Assembly (NCBI GenBank): GCA_020847045.1
Contig: JADLCT010000054.1
Location: 1-64,000 of the forward strand
Direction of reading: 5' to 3'
Length of the DNA: 64,000 bases
From: Bryobacterales bacterium
GTDB taxonomy: Bacteria > Acidobacteriota > Terriglobia > Bryobacterales > Bryobacteraceae
The stretch's first letter is position 1. Each line of letters starts with the position of its first letter. A program made the translations under genes and the position numbers. Positions 43,630 to 51,936 of the stretch are shown here, in pieces. The notes under the pieces are model-generated. The model saw nothing but the letters and a program-made list of their open reading frames with translations. It was not told the DNA's origin and searched no databases.

Positions 43630-43640
43630 AGTGACACGGC

Positions 43641-43669
43641 AACGGGGCTCCATCGGGGCCCCGTTCCTT
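43641..43669 (+). terminator. Rho-independent terminator after rocA
   Basis: AACGGGGC (43641-43648) and GCCCCGTT (43658-43665) form an 8-base-pair stem with a 9-base loop, followed by CCTTTTG. The T-run is on the plus strand, so it ends the rocA transcript. It lies about 90 bases after the rocA stop and before the convergent gene. Confidence 0.8.
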
Positions 43670-43693
43670 TTGTGTGCTGTACAGCCGCGCTCC

Positions 43694-45904
43694 CTACTGC
43701 CTTGCTTCCTGCAGCCGCGACCTGTATTGTTCCTTGGCAAAATCATAGGCGCGCGTCAGCTCGCCCTGCTCGGGCAGCCGGATGCGTCCGATCTTCTGAC
43801 GGTAGCAGCGGTCCACCGCGTCCAGCGCCCATTCGATGCTGCGGCGTTCGCGCACCGGCTTGCCTCCCACCGTCACCCACACCGGATTGGTGTGCGAGCT
43901 GGGCAGGATGCGCAGCGCGATCCACGAACTCCGGTCGATCTGGGCGTCGAATACCACGTCCTGCACCGATCCATCGGCCTCGATCTCGCGCCTCGCCATC
44001 GGTTCGCCGTTCACGATCAGCTCCACGGGCACCTTGCGCGAGGTCCCCAGACGCGCCCGCTCGACGTGCCAGAAGGGTTTCTCGTCCACGCGCAACCCGC
44101 GAATCGAGGTGTCGGGCGACTCATCCAGCAGCGCCGCCACCTTCGCCCGCACGCGCACGCCGCCGGACTTCGGCATCATGAGTTCGCTGCCATTCATCCC
44201 CATCGCAACGCCGCCTACCTGAAAGTCGAAGATGTGGCTGCGCCCGTCGCTGACATAGTTGCGGCCCTCCCGGATGCCCTCCACCCAGTCGGCGTAGTCC
44301 AGCGCCTTCTGCTTCACATAGCTCCGCCCCAAGCCCACGCGCTCGCCAGAGATGCAGGGGAAATCCGTCTCCCCGCTGATGCGCGTCCGGTAGCCCGAGT
44401 TCAACGTGTGATACCAGATCGTCAGCTCATACGGCCACGGCGTATCGACGGTGGAGATGAAATCGGTGGCGCCGTGCGTCACGCTCACGATGTATTCGTT
44501 GGCGCCAATCCCGTCGAAGGGCATGGGCGCGTAGCTCAGGCGCTTCACCTCGCCCGGCGGCTCGGGAATCACCAGCCCCCAGCCCGAATGCGCATAGCCG
44601 GTCACGGCGCTCTGGCCCTTGGCCCATTTGAGAATCGGAATGCCCCACGAAGGCCAGTCCTCAATGCGGTGCGTGCCCGGAAAATCCTGCTCCTTCAGCC
44701 CCAGCAGCACCAGGTGGCCGGTGTGGCTCGACGGATGCCCGCTGACCTCGACGTCGTAGCGGATCTTGTAGTCCTTCGTCGAAACCGCGTTGTCCTTACC
44801 TTCAAAAAACGTCTTCTGGAAATACCAGCCCGGACCCCACGTCAGCACGCTGCCGATCTTCAGATCCTCTCCCATCACGTGCCGCATCATGTCTTGCGGA
44901 TACACGCCCTCGGTGGGCCGTTCATAGTGCGCGCACCCGGCGGCGTGAATGTGATGATCGCCCGAATACCAGCCCAGCTTCGCCGGATCAATCCACCGCT
45001 CCAGCCGGAACACGGCCTCCACCGGCTGAGTGCCCACCACCAGTTGTTGTGTCTTGCCGCGGTATTCGGGGCCCCGCGAGTACTTCACCGTGTAGCGGCC
45101 CGGCGGCAGGTTCACCGATTCCCCGGTCGACCGGTACACCTGCGGGTGAAAGAAGAAGTCACCGCCCAGCCGCTTGGCCTGTGATGGGTACACGCGCGCC
45201 TTTTCGTCGCGGATCTCAAAGCCCGCCGTCGCCGGCTGGTTGTCCCAGTCCAGTACGCGAAAGGTCACCTTGGTGGCCGCCTTCGCCGTGAACAATATGT
45301 CGGCCTCGCTCCGGAACCCCAGATCCTGAGTGCCCTGGCCGGCATCGAAAGAGAGCTTCCCTTCGCGTTTGCCCGCGTCCTTAGAATAGATCTGCAGAAT
45401 CCGGTACTCCACCTCCAGTCCCGACAGGTGGCCTTTCAAAGGCTGCCGGTTGAACATTTGAAGGTCCATCCATTTCCGCCCCACCACGCCGGCGCTCGCA
45501 TTGGCCAGCTGGCCCGCGTTGGGAGAATCCACGGCCAGCACCGCCGTGATGCCCGCTTCGTTGTGGACCTTGATCAGAAACGTACGCCAGCCCTGTTCCA
45601 TCAACTCCGCCGCGGCCTCGCCCTGTTGCGCCTTGACGCGCGACTCCGGGTTGATATTCACTCCCACCAAACAGTGCTTGTCGAGGATGTCCTGAATGGC
45701 TTCGACAGTTTTCGACGCTTTGAGCGCGGCATGATCGGCGGCGGGCAGTGGATCGCCCAGCAGTTCCAACGCCGCGGCCACGCGTTCGGCCTGCGCCGCC
45801 AAGGGCTGCCACTCCACGTTGGCCACCGTTGGCAATTTTTCGCCTCGCGCAGCCAGTGCGCAGGCTAATGTGCAAAGAAAACGGGCGGTGTGTCCCAGTC
45901 GCAT
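43694..45904 (-). CDS. CehA/McbA-family metallohydrolase (PHP-like), secreted
   Basis: The 736-residue product has a signal peptide (MRLGHTARFLCTLACALAARG), a helical and beta-sandwich N-terminal part, and a PHP-like metal domain from about residue 310: WYSGDHHIHAAGCAHYE, SGHPSSHTGHLVLLG, GYAHSGWG and NEYIVSVTHGATDF. A carboxy region with RNYVSDGRSHIFDFQVGG is typical of the CehA/McbA group. Named members hydrolyse carbaryl or act in microcin maturation, but most have unknown substrates. Its first 40 bases overlap the end of the zinc metalloprotease gene, implying coupling. Confidence 0.78.
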   Translation of the reverse strand: MRLGHTARFLCTLACALAARGEKLPTVANVEWQPLAAQAERVAAALELLGDPLPAADHAALKASKTVEAIQDILDKHCLVGVNINPESRVKAQQGEAAAELMEQGWRTFLIKVHNEAGITAVLAVDSPNAGQLANASAGVVGRKWMDLQMFNRQPLKGHLSGLEVEYRILQIYSKDAGKREGKLSFDAGQGTQDLGFRSEADILFTAKAATKVTFRVLDWDNQPATAGFEIRDEKARVYPSQAKRLGGDFFFHPQVYRSTGESVNLPPGRYTVKYSRGPEYRGKTQQLVVGTQPVEAVFRLERWIDPAKLGWYSGDHHIHAAGCAHYERPTEGVYPQDMMRHVMGEDLKIGSVLTWGPGWYFQKTFFEGKDNAVSTKDYKIRYDVEVSGHPSSHTGHLVLLGLKEQDFPGTHRIEDWPSWGIPILKWAKGQSAVTGYAHSGWGLVIPEPPGEVKRLSYAPMPFDGIGANEYIVSVTHGATDFISTVDTPWPYELTIWYHTLNSGYRTRISGETDFPCISGERVGLGRSYVKQKALDYADWVEGIREGRNYVSDGRSHIFDFQVGGVAMGMNGSELMMPKSGGVRVRAKVAALLDESPDTSIRGLRVDEKPFWHVERARLGTSRKVPVELIVNGEPMARREIEADGSVQDVVFDAQIDRSSWIALRILPSSHTNPVWVTVGGKPVRERRSIEWALDAVDRCYRQKIGRIRLPEQGELTRAYDFAKEQYRSRLQEARQ

Positions 45905-48261
45905 GCGGTTGCTCCTATTGGCTGGCCCGGCGGCGGCTCCAGCGCCGGCCGTGGGGAAAACTCTTTGGGATTCTCTCGAAATTTCGAGATCAGTTCAATG
46001 CCATAGCCGTATTCGGCCCGCCGCGTGGCATCCCTCGCGGCGGCGGCCTTCCAACTCGCGGCCAGATCGTTCAGCGCCAGGCGCGCGATGGCGCGCGTTT
46101 GCGCCGTGGTTGCCTCATCGGCGGCCAGGGTCATCAGGTGGTGCAGCGCAGAGTAGCCGGCCACAATCTGCACCTGCCCCGCTAAGCCCGGTTGGCGCGG
46201 AGCGCCCCAGGTTGCCTTCATGACGGCGTCAATCACATCGCGCAGTCCGGGCTGCTCCGGTTGACGGGCATGGTGCTCCACCAGCCGCGCCGCGCGCTGC
46301 CCGTTGAACAGCAGAGCCATCACCAGATTCGACGCCGCCTCGGCGGGCGCCAGCGCGTCGAAGGCCACCCCCGTGCGGCCGGCAAAGTTTTCGCGCGTGC
46401 GCGGGTAGCCGGGCGGCCGTGGCGGAATCCGCCGCAGCAACACCTCCGGCAGAGTTAATGCGCCGGCCTGCACCGTCCGCAGCAGAGCCGCCAGCGCCCG
46501 TCTCTGCTCCGAGGGCGGAACCGGTTTCAGCGCCGTCTGCCCGTCGCCACGCAGTGCGTAGACGTAGTCCAGCCCGCCCAGCACCTTCGCGGCCGCCTCG
46601 GCCTGGTAGCGGTGCAGCAGAAACGCCGGGACCAGCGCGTCCTCGATCGCCGCCACCGGCTGGTCTTCGCGCACCACGCGTTCGCCGAAACGTTCGAGCA
46701 CCTTGCCGCGCACGGCCATCAGCCGGTCCAACTCATCCACGGCGTTCGCGCCGTTGTCCCACAGGTGATTCCTTGGATGCGCGCTGCCCGGCGGACGCGC
46801 ATCGCCATCGCTCAGGAAGAGAAGACCATCGCGGACCGCCCGGGCGATGATCTCCCGCCGCTCCGCCGCCGTGTTGACTCCGTAGCCCCAGCGGATCGCC
46901 ACCTTGTCCCATGCGCCGATGCCTTCGGCATAGGCTTCGTCCAGCGACACCTCGCCCGCCGTGTTCAACGGCACCAGCGGATGCGGATAGTCCATCACGC
47001 TGGCCCGGTTCGCCGTGGAGGAGATGTAGTTGTGCTGCAGGCCCAGCGTATGGCCCACCTCGTGCGCCGCCAGTTGCCGCAGCCGGGCAAGCGCCATCCG
47101 CTCCAGACGCGGGTCAGCGGGCTTGCCCGTCTCGTAGGGGGCGAGCAGACCTTCGGCGATCAGGTAATCCTGGCGCACGCGCAGCGAGCCGAGCGTCACA
47201 TGGCCCTTGATGATCTCGCCCGTGCGCGGATCGGTCACCGAGTCGCCATAGCTCCAGCCGCGCGATGAACGGTGCACCCACTGGATCACGTTGTAGCGCG
47301 CGTCCATCGGGTCGGCCCCCTCGGGCAGCATGTCCACCTTGTAACCGCCGGGAAAACCGGCTTCCTCGAACGCCCGCTCCCACCACCTCGCGCCCGTCAG
47401 CAGCGCGGTCCGCACCGGTTCCGGCGTGCCCCGGTCCAGGTAATACACGATGGGCTTTCCGGGAGCCAGCCTGTGCCGCGCGATCCAGCGCTTGCGGATA
47501 GGCTCCGTGATGGGAGTGCCGAAATCCATGTAGGAGAACGAGAGGAAACCCGAGCGCGGATCGGCCTCGCGCCGTTCGAATCCACCGCCGGGCAGCGCCA
47601 CGAAGCTGTGATGCTGGCGCACCGTCACCGCATCCGGTTCCGGCGTCACCTCGCGCACGAAGCCTCCGGCGGGCTCGCCAGCCAGGGTCACAGTGACCTC
47701 CACCTCCGTATTCAATGGAAAATTCTTCGTGCGGGGCAGGTAGAAAGCCGACCGTTCGGCATCGAACCGGTAGACGCCTTGCCGCGCTCGGCGCAACGCG
47801 TCCGCCGCGCCGAAGGCATCGCGCAGAAACAGGCTGGTGGCGTCCACCAGCACGCGCCCCTCCTGTTCGGCCTCCACCTTGCCGCCCCACAGCACGCTCC
47901 GCGCGAAGGACTGCTCCACGGCCGCGCGTTCGGCCTCGTTCTCCGTCTCCGCGCGGAAACCATAGTTGGATTGCACCAGCAGCACGCGCGGACCCACGCG
48001 TTCCCACCGCACCACGCGCTCCGCGCTCAGCTTGCCGCGATCCAGCCCAACGTCGTTCGAACCGAGCCCGGCGGGCAGCGAGACGTAGTAGAGGAACTCC
48101 TCGTTGAATTTCGGAATTTCCAGCCAGAGCCGGCCGGCCTTTTCGTCCCAGTAGTAGGGGAAGAGCCCACTGGATCTGCTCATTCCCGCCGTCTTCCCGT
48201 CAATCCCTGCGGCCGGAAGGGCGAGGACCGCCAACAGGAACACACACGCCAAACGGAGCAT
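45865..48261 (-). CDS. Secreted zinc-dependent metalloprotease, DUF5117/DUF4953 type
   Basis: The product is 798 residues from the ATG at 48261, which begins a signal peptide (MLRLACVFLLAVLALPAAG). The N-terminal part (about 25-240) has GLFPYYWDEKAGRLWLEIPK, found in this family. The catalytic zinc motif is His400-Glu401-x-x-His404 followed by His410 (AAHEVGHTLGLQHNY), metzincin-like, with a Met-turn candidate SVMDYPHP. The C-terminal third is helical. It belongs to large secreted gluzincin/metzincin-like proteases common in Acidobacteriota and Bacteroidota. Substrate is unknown. Confidence 0.88.
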   Translation of the reverse strand: MLRLACVFLLAVLALPAAGIDGKTAGMSRSSGLFPYYWDEKAGRLWLEIPKFNEEFLYYVSLPAGLGSNDVGLDRGKLSAERVVRWERVGPRVLLVQSNYGFRAETENEAERAAVEQSFARSVLWGGKVEAEQEGRVLVDATSLFLRDAFGAADALRRARQGVYRFDAERSAFYLPRTKNFPLNTEVEVTVTLAGEPAGGFVREVTPEPDAVTVRQHHSFVALPGGGFERREADPRSGFLSFSYMDFGTPITEPIRKRWIARHRLAPGKPIVYYLDRGTPEPVRTALLTGARWWERAFEEAGFPGGYKVDMLPEGADPMDARYNVIQWVHRSSRGWSYGDSVTDPRTGEIIKGHVTLGSLRVRQDYLIAEGLLAPYETGKPADPRLERMALARLRQLAAHEVGHTLGLQHNYISSTANRASVMDYPHPLVPLNTAGEVSLDEAYAEGIGAWDKVAIRWGYGVNTAAERREIIARAVRDGLLFLSDGDARPPGSAHPRNHLWDNGANAVDELDRLMAVRGKVLERFGERVVREDQPVAAIEDALVPAFLLHRYQAEAAAKVLGGLDYVYALRGDGQTALKPVPPSEQRRALAALLRTVQAGALTLPEVLLRRIPPRPPGYPRTRENFAGRTGVAFDALAPAEAASNLVMALLFNGQRAARLVEHHARQPEQPGLRDVIDAVMKATWGAPRQPGLAGQVQIVAGYSALHHLMTLAADEATTAQTRAIARLALNDLAASWKAAAARDATRRAEYGYGIELISKFRENPKEFSPRPALEPPPGQPIGATACDWDTPPVFFAH

Positions 48262-48287
48262 GACCCATTGTAGGGCTCCGCGTCTGC

Positions 48288-49640
48288 TTACCCCGCCAGC
48301 GACTCCAGATGCCGCAGCGCCCGGGCCGTCATGCGTCCGGCCGTATCCGGCGCCAGATGGCTCGACTTGGCCCGCCATGTCTCATAGCCGCCTACCTCGA
48401 AGGCCTCCGCTGTGGGAATGTAGCCGTGGTAGCCGTTGGCCAGCTCCACCAGGAACGTCGTCTCGAACGGGCTCTTCTGTTTCACCTCCAAACCCAGTTC
48501 GGTGAACGCCTCGCCGGGGAAGGTGGCGATGCCGAGCCTGCCGATCCGCAGCGCCTGCATCGGCACTTGCGCCGTGGGCCCGTAGCCGTTGTGCAACTGC
48601 ACCGTCTCCAGCGCGTAGATGTGGCGCAGTTCCTTGTATGGACCGGGTCCGGCCTGCGCCAGTAGACGCTGCGCCTCAGCCGTCTCTTCGCCCGATGGCA
48701 GCCTGACGCCGCACTCCAACGTATCGGACACCGCGCCCAGTTCCACCCACTCCTGAAACTCGATCTCCTTCCAGATGCGGTAGCTCTCGGCAGCCAGAAT
48801 CGCCGCCACCTCGTCCATGCGCCGGTAGGGCGGGTATGGCTTGGGAGGCGGATGCATGACGTTCACGTTGTTCAGATTCCCCGAACAGGCGTTGGCGAGC
48901 GCCGTCAGGCACGGCCCGGTCACGCCACCCAGACGGAGCAGATGCCGCCCCCACAGGGGGAAGTAGTCGGCGCTGATGTGCCCCCGCGGCACGCCGCCCA
49001 CATAGTGCAGCGAGTAGCTGCCGTATAGCGCCAGCGGCTGGCCGTCCAGCGTGTGCACGGCGAGCAGTCCGACGTGCGGGTCGATCGGCCCCGCCGGCTT
49101 AATGATGTCAGGGCTCGCCCCGGGCGGATTCATCATGGCCCGGTCGCTGGTGCGCCCGAACGGGTCCGGCGGCGTCGCGCCCGGCTTCATCAGATAGCGC
49201 CTGTTGAACAGCAGTCCTGGCTCACTGCCCACGCCCCAGCCGATTTTGGCCGGCTGCAAACGCTGCGCCGCCATGCGCACGCAGTCCACCACGCGCATGC
49301 TCATCCATCGCTGGTAGAACGCGTCGGGCTTGCTTTGGAACAGAAACGCGCCGGGCGGCGCCGAGTGCGTATGGGTCGCCGACAGCAGCACATGCGAAGG
49401 GGGAATCTTTGTCTCGGCGGCAATCTGTTTCTTGGCCTCGTCGAGCAGCTCTGTGGCCACCGCGCAGGAGTCAATCGTGGCCAGCGCCACGCGCGCGTTG
49501 CCGTTGTCCAGCACGAGCGCCCGCACGTGCAACTCGTCGTGGATCTCGGTGGCCGTGTGGTCGGTCATGGAACCGGCTTGCGAACACCCCAGCAAAGGCG
49601 TGATGTTGGCCGCCGCCGCCCCGGCATGAAATCGCGCCAT
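48288..49640 (-). CDS. Neutral/alkaline ceramidase-like hydrolase
   Basis: The 450-residue product matches the N-terminal catalytic domain of neutral ceramidases: AGAAAANITP near the start, RALVLDNGNARVALATID, the zinc motif LSATHTHSAPPG, YGSYSLHYVGGV and FPGEAFTELG. The C-terminal immunoglobulin-like domain of full-length ceramidases is missing, and no signal peptide is clear. Relatives in soil bacteria are plentiful and may cleave amides other than ceramide. It lies 26 bases upstream of the metalloprotease and 18 after metF. Confidence 0.82.
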   Translation of the reverse strand: MARFHAGAAAANITPLLGCSQAGSMTDHTATEIHDELHVRALVLDNGNARVALATIDSCAVATELLDEAKKQIAAETKIPPSHVLLSATHTHSAPPGAFLFQSKPDAFYQRWMSMRVVDCVRMAAQRLQPAKIGWGVGSEPGLLFNRRYLMKPGATPPDPFGRTSDRAMMNPPGASPDIIKPAGPIDPHVGLLAVHTLDGQPLALYGSYSLHYVGGVPRGHISADYFPLWGRHLLRLGGVTGPCLTALANACSGNLNNVNVMHPPPKPYPPYRRMDEVAAILAAESYRIWKEIEFQEWVELGAVSDTLECGVRLPSGEETAEAQRLLAQAGPGPYKELRHIYALETVQLHNGYGPTAQVPMQALRIGRLGIATFPGEAFTELGLEVKQKSPFETTFLVELANGYHGYIPTAEAFEVGGYETWRAKSSHLAPDTAGRMTARALRHLESLAG

Positions 49641-49658
49641 ATCCGTAGCCCTCCCGTC

Positions 49659-50516
49659 TCAGGATTTGATCGCCGAAAGAATCACCCGCGTCGACAGGCT
49701 CTTGTTCAGCGTGTAGAAATGCAGTCCCGGCGCTCCCCGCGCCAGCAGTTCGCGGCATTGCGTGATGGCGTGCTCCAGCCCGATGGCCATCACCGCCGCC
49801 CCATCCTCGCGGTGGCGGTCCAGGCGCGCATGGAGCGCTTTCGGAATGGCGGCGCCGCACATCCGCGTGAACCGCTCGATCTGCGCCACGTTCGTGATCG
49901 GCATGATGCCGGGAACGATGGGCGCCGTGATGCCCGCCGCGCGCGCCCGCGCGACGTAGGCGAAGTAATCGTGGTTGTCGAAAAAAAGCTGCGTGATCAG
50001 GAAACTCGCGCCCAGCCGCGTCTTGTCCTTGGCCCAGCGCAGATCCTCGTCCGGCGTCACCGCCTGCGGATGTGTCTCCGGGTAACAGGCCGCGCCCAGT
50101 TCCACGTCGAAACGCGCCTTCAAAAATTCGATCAGCTCCGTCGCGTAGCGGAATTCGCCCGCCGAGGGCAGGCCATCCTTCGGCACGTCGCCGCGCAGGG
50201 CGAGGATGTTCACGATGCCGTTGGACACCAGTCCCGCAACAATTTCCTGGATCTCGCCACGCGTGTGCCCCAGGCAGGCCAGGTGCGCCATGGTGGTGAT
50301 GTTGAGCGAATTCTGAATGCGCGCCACCAGGTCCAGCGTGCGCGCCCGCGCGCCGCCCCCCGCGCCGTAGGTCACCGAGATGAAGTCCGGCTCGTGAAGC
50401 TCCTTCAACTCGGCCGCGGTGCCAAGCAGTTCGTCGGCCGCGGCCTCCGTCTTCGGCGGAAAGAATTCGAAGCTGAAGACGGGAGTTCCGCGGCCGTAGA
50501 GATCACCAATAATCAC
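49659..50516 (-). CDS. metF: Methylenetetrahydrofolate reductase
   Basis: The 285-residue product reduces 5,10-methylene-THF to 5-methyl-THF for methionine synthesis, using FAD. The TIM-barrel motifs are FSFEFFPPKTEAAADEL, FISVTYGAGGGAR, TMAHLACLGHTRGEI, ILALRGD, GAACYPETHPQA, FLITQLFFDN and PGIMPITNVAQIERF. Length matches bacterial MetF. It sits 27 bases downstream of the formaldehyde dehydrogenase-like gene, placing two one-carbon genes together. Confidence 0.96.
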   Translation of the reverse strand: MIIGDLYGRGTPVFSFEFFPPKTEAAADELLGTAAELKELHEPDFISVTYGAGGGARARTLDLVARIQNSLNITTMAHLACLGHTRGEIQEIVAGLVSNGIVNILALRGDVPKDGLPSAGEFRYATELIEFLKARFDVELGAACYPETHPQAVTPDEDLRWAKDKTRLGASFLITQLFFDNHDYFAYVARARAAGITAPIVPGIMPITNVAQIERFTRMCGAAIPKALHARLDRHREDGAAVMAIGLEHAITQCRELLARGAPGLHFYTLNKSLSTRVILSAIKS

Positions 50517-50543
50517 ATTGGTTATGGTAGCGTGGCCCCCGGC

Positions 50544-51743
50544 TCAGGCCGCCGACTTCCGCACCGTTCCGTGCGGATCGATCACGAACTTCTTGGCGGC
50601 GCCCTTGTCGAAATCCTTGTAGCCGGCCGGAGCCTCGTCCAGACCGATCACCGACACGTTCACCGCTTTGGCGATCTGCACCTTGTCGTGCAAAATCGCC
50701 ATCATCAGGTTCCGGTTGTACCGCATCACGGGGCACTGGCCCGTGTGGAAATGGTGCGACTTCGCCCAGCCGAGGCCAATGCGAATGCCCAGCATGCCGA
50801 TCTTGGCGTTGTCGTCCACGCCGCCCGGATCGCCCGTCACGTACAGTCCCGGAATGCCCAGCCCGCCGCCGGCGCGCGTCAGGTCCATCAGCGAATTCAA
50901 CACGGTCGCCGGACGCTCCACGGAGGCGTCCGATCCATGGCCGCGCGCTTCAAAGCCCACGCAGTCCACGCCGCAATCCACCTCGGGCACGCCGAGAATC
51001 TGTTCAATCTGTTCGGCCACATTGCCGTGTTTGCCCACGTCGATCGTCTCGCAGCCAAAGCTCCTGGCCTGCGCCAGCCGCTCCGGAATCATGTCGCCGA
51101 CAATCACCACGGCCGCGCCCAGCAACTGGCACGACGCCGCGCATGCCAGGCCCACCGGACCGGCGCCGGCCACATACACCGTCGCGCCCGGTTTCACGCC
51201 CGCCGTCGCCGCGCCGTGATAACCGGTCGGGAAGATGTCGCTCAGCAGCGTCAGATCCTTGATCTTGGCCAGCGCCTTGTCGCGGTCGGGGAACCGCAAC
51301 AGGTTCCAGTCGGCATACGGCACCATCACGTATTCGGCCTGTCCGCCGACCCAGCCGCCCATATCCACATAGCCGTACGCCGCGCCCGGCCGCGCCGGAT
51401 TCACGTTCAGGCAGATGCCCGTCTTGCCCTCCTTGCAGTTCCGGCAGCGCCCGCAGGCGATGTTGAACGGCACCGAGCAGATGTCGCCCACCTTGACGAA
51501 CTCCACGTCGCGCCCCGCCTCGATCACCTCGCCGGTGATCTCATGGCCCAGCACAAGACCCGCCGGGGCCGTCGTGCGGCCGCGCACCATGTGCTGATCG
51601 CTGCCGCAAATGTTGGTGGCCACGATCCGGAGGATCACGCCATGCTCACACTTGCGGTCGCCCAAGGCCAGCTTCGGAAAATCAATGGAAAGGACCTCGA
51701 CTTTGCCGGGTCCCATATACGCAACGCCACGGTTGGTTGCCAT
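50544..51743 (-). CDS. fdhA: Glutathione-independent formaldehyde dehydrogenase-like zinc enzyme
   Basis: The 399-residue product is a medium-chain zinc dehydrogenase closest in style to Pseudomonas FdhA, which oxidises formaldehyde with tightly bound NAD. Catalytic zinc motifs are NICGSDQHMVRGR and LVLGHEITGEV. The structural zinc cysteines are in CGRCRNCKEGKTGIC. The NAD fold is at VYVAGAGPVGLACAASC. Insertions such as VGFEARGHG and PGLYVTGDPGGVDD are characteristic of this branch. It could also be an aldehyde dismutase. AGGAG occurs upstream of the ATG. Confidence 0.88.
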   Translation of the reverse strand: MATNRGVAYMGPGKVEVLSIDFPKLALGDRKCEHGVILRIVATNICGSDQHMVRGRTTAPAGLVLGHEITGEVIEAGRDVEFVKVGDICSVPFNIACGRCRNCKEGKTGICLNVNPARPGAAYGYVDMGGWVGGQAEYVMVPYADWNLLRFPDRDKALAKIKDLTLLSDIFPTGYHGAATAGVKPGATVYVAGAGPVGLACAASCQLLGAAVVIVGDMIPERLAQARSFGCETIDVGKHGNVAEQIEQILGVPEVDCGVDCVGFEARGHGSDASVERPATVLNSLMDLTRAGGGLGIPGLYVTGDPGGVDDNAKIGMLGIRIGLGWAKSHHFHTGQCPVMRYNRNLMMAILHDKVQIAKAVNVSVIGLDEAPAGYKDFDKGAAKKFVIDPHGTVRKSAA

Positions 51744-51936
51744 AAAAGGGGGTCTCCTGGCTCGTCACGGGTCTCTTCGCGAATCGTTCCACCGGGCCAT
51801 GCCGCCAGCGTGTGTGCCCAGTCCTTCCCGTGCGAGTACGCGCTACTTCATCACAGTTCGCGCCAAACTGCAATAGACTGCACTCATGGGCCGCCGCCGC
51901 TCCGAACCGCCATCTTCCGCCGCCAAGGCCTGACCG

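Noticed and set aside
43611..43634. A GGTTCAAACC sequence resembling a tRNA T-arm
   Set aside because: The stem is only consistent with a 4-base loop hairpin, and no acceptor stem, anticodon arm or D-arm is found around it.
43631..45184. A 517-codon open frame on the plus strand
   Set aside because: It overlaps the rocA terminator and is antisense to the CehA/McbA-like gene. No motif supports it.
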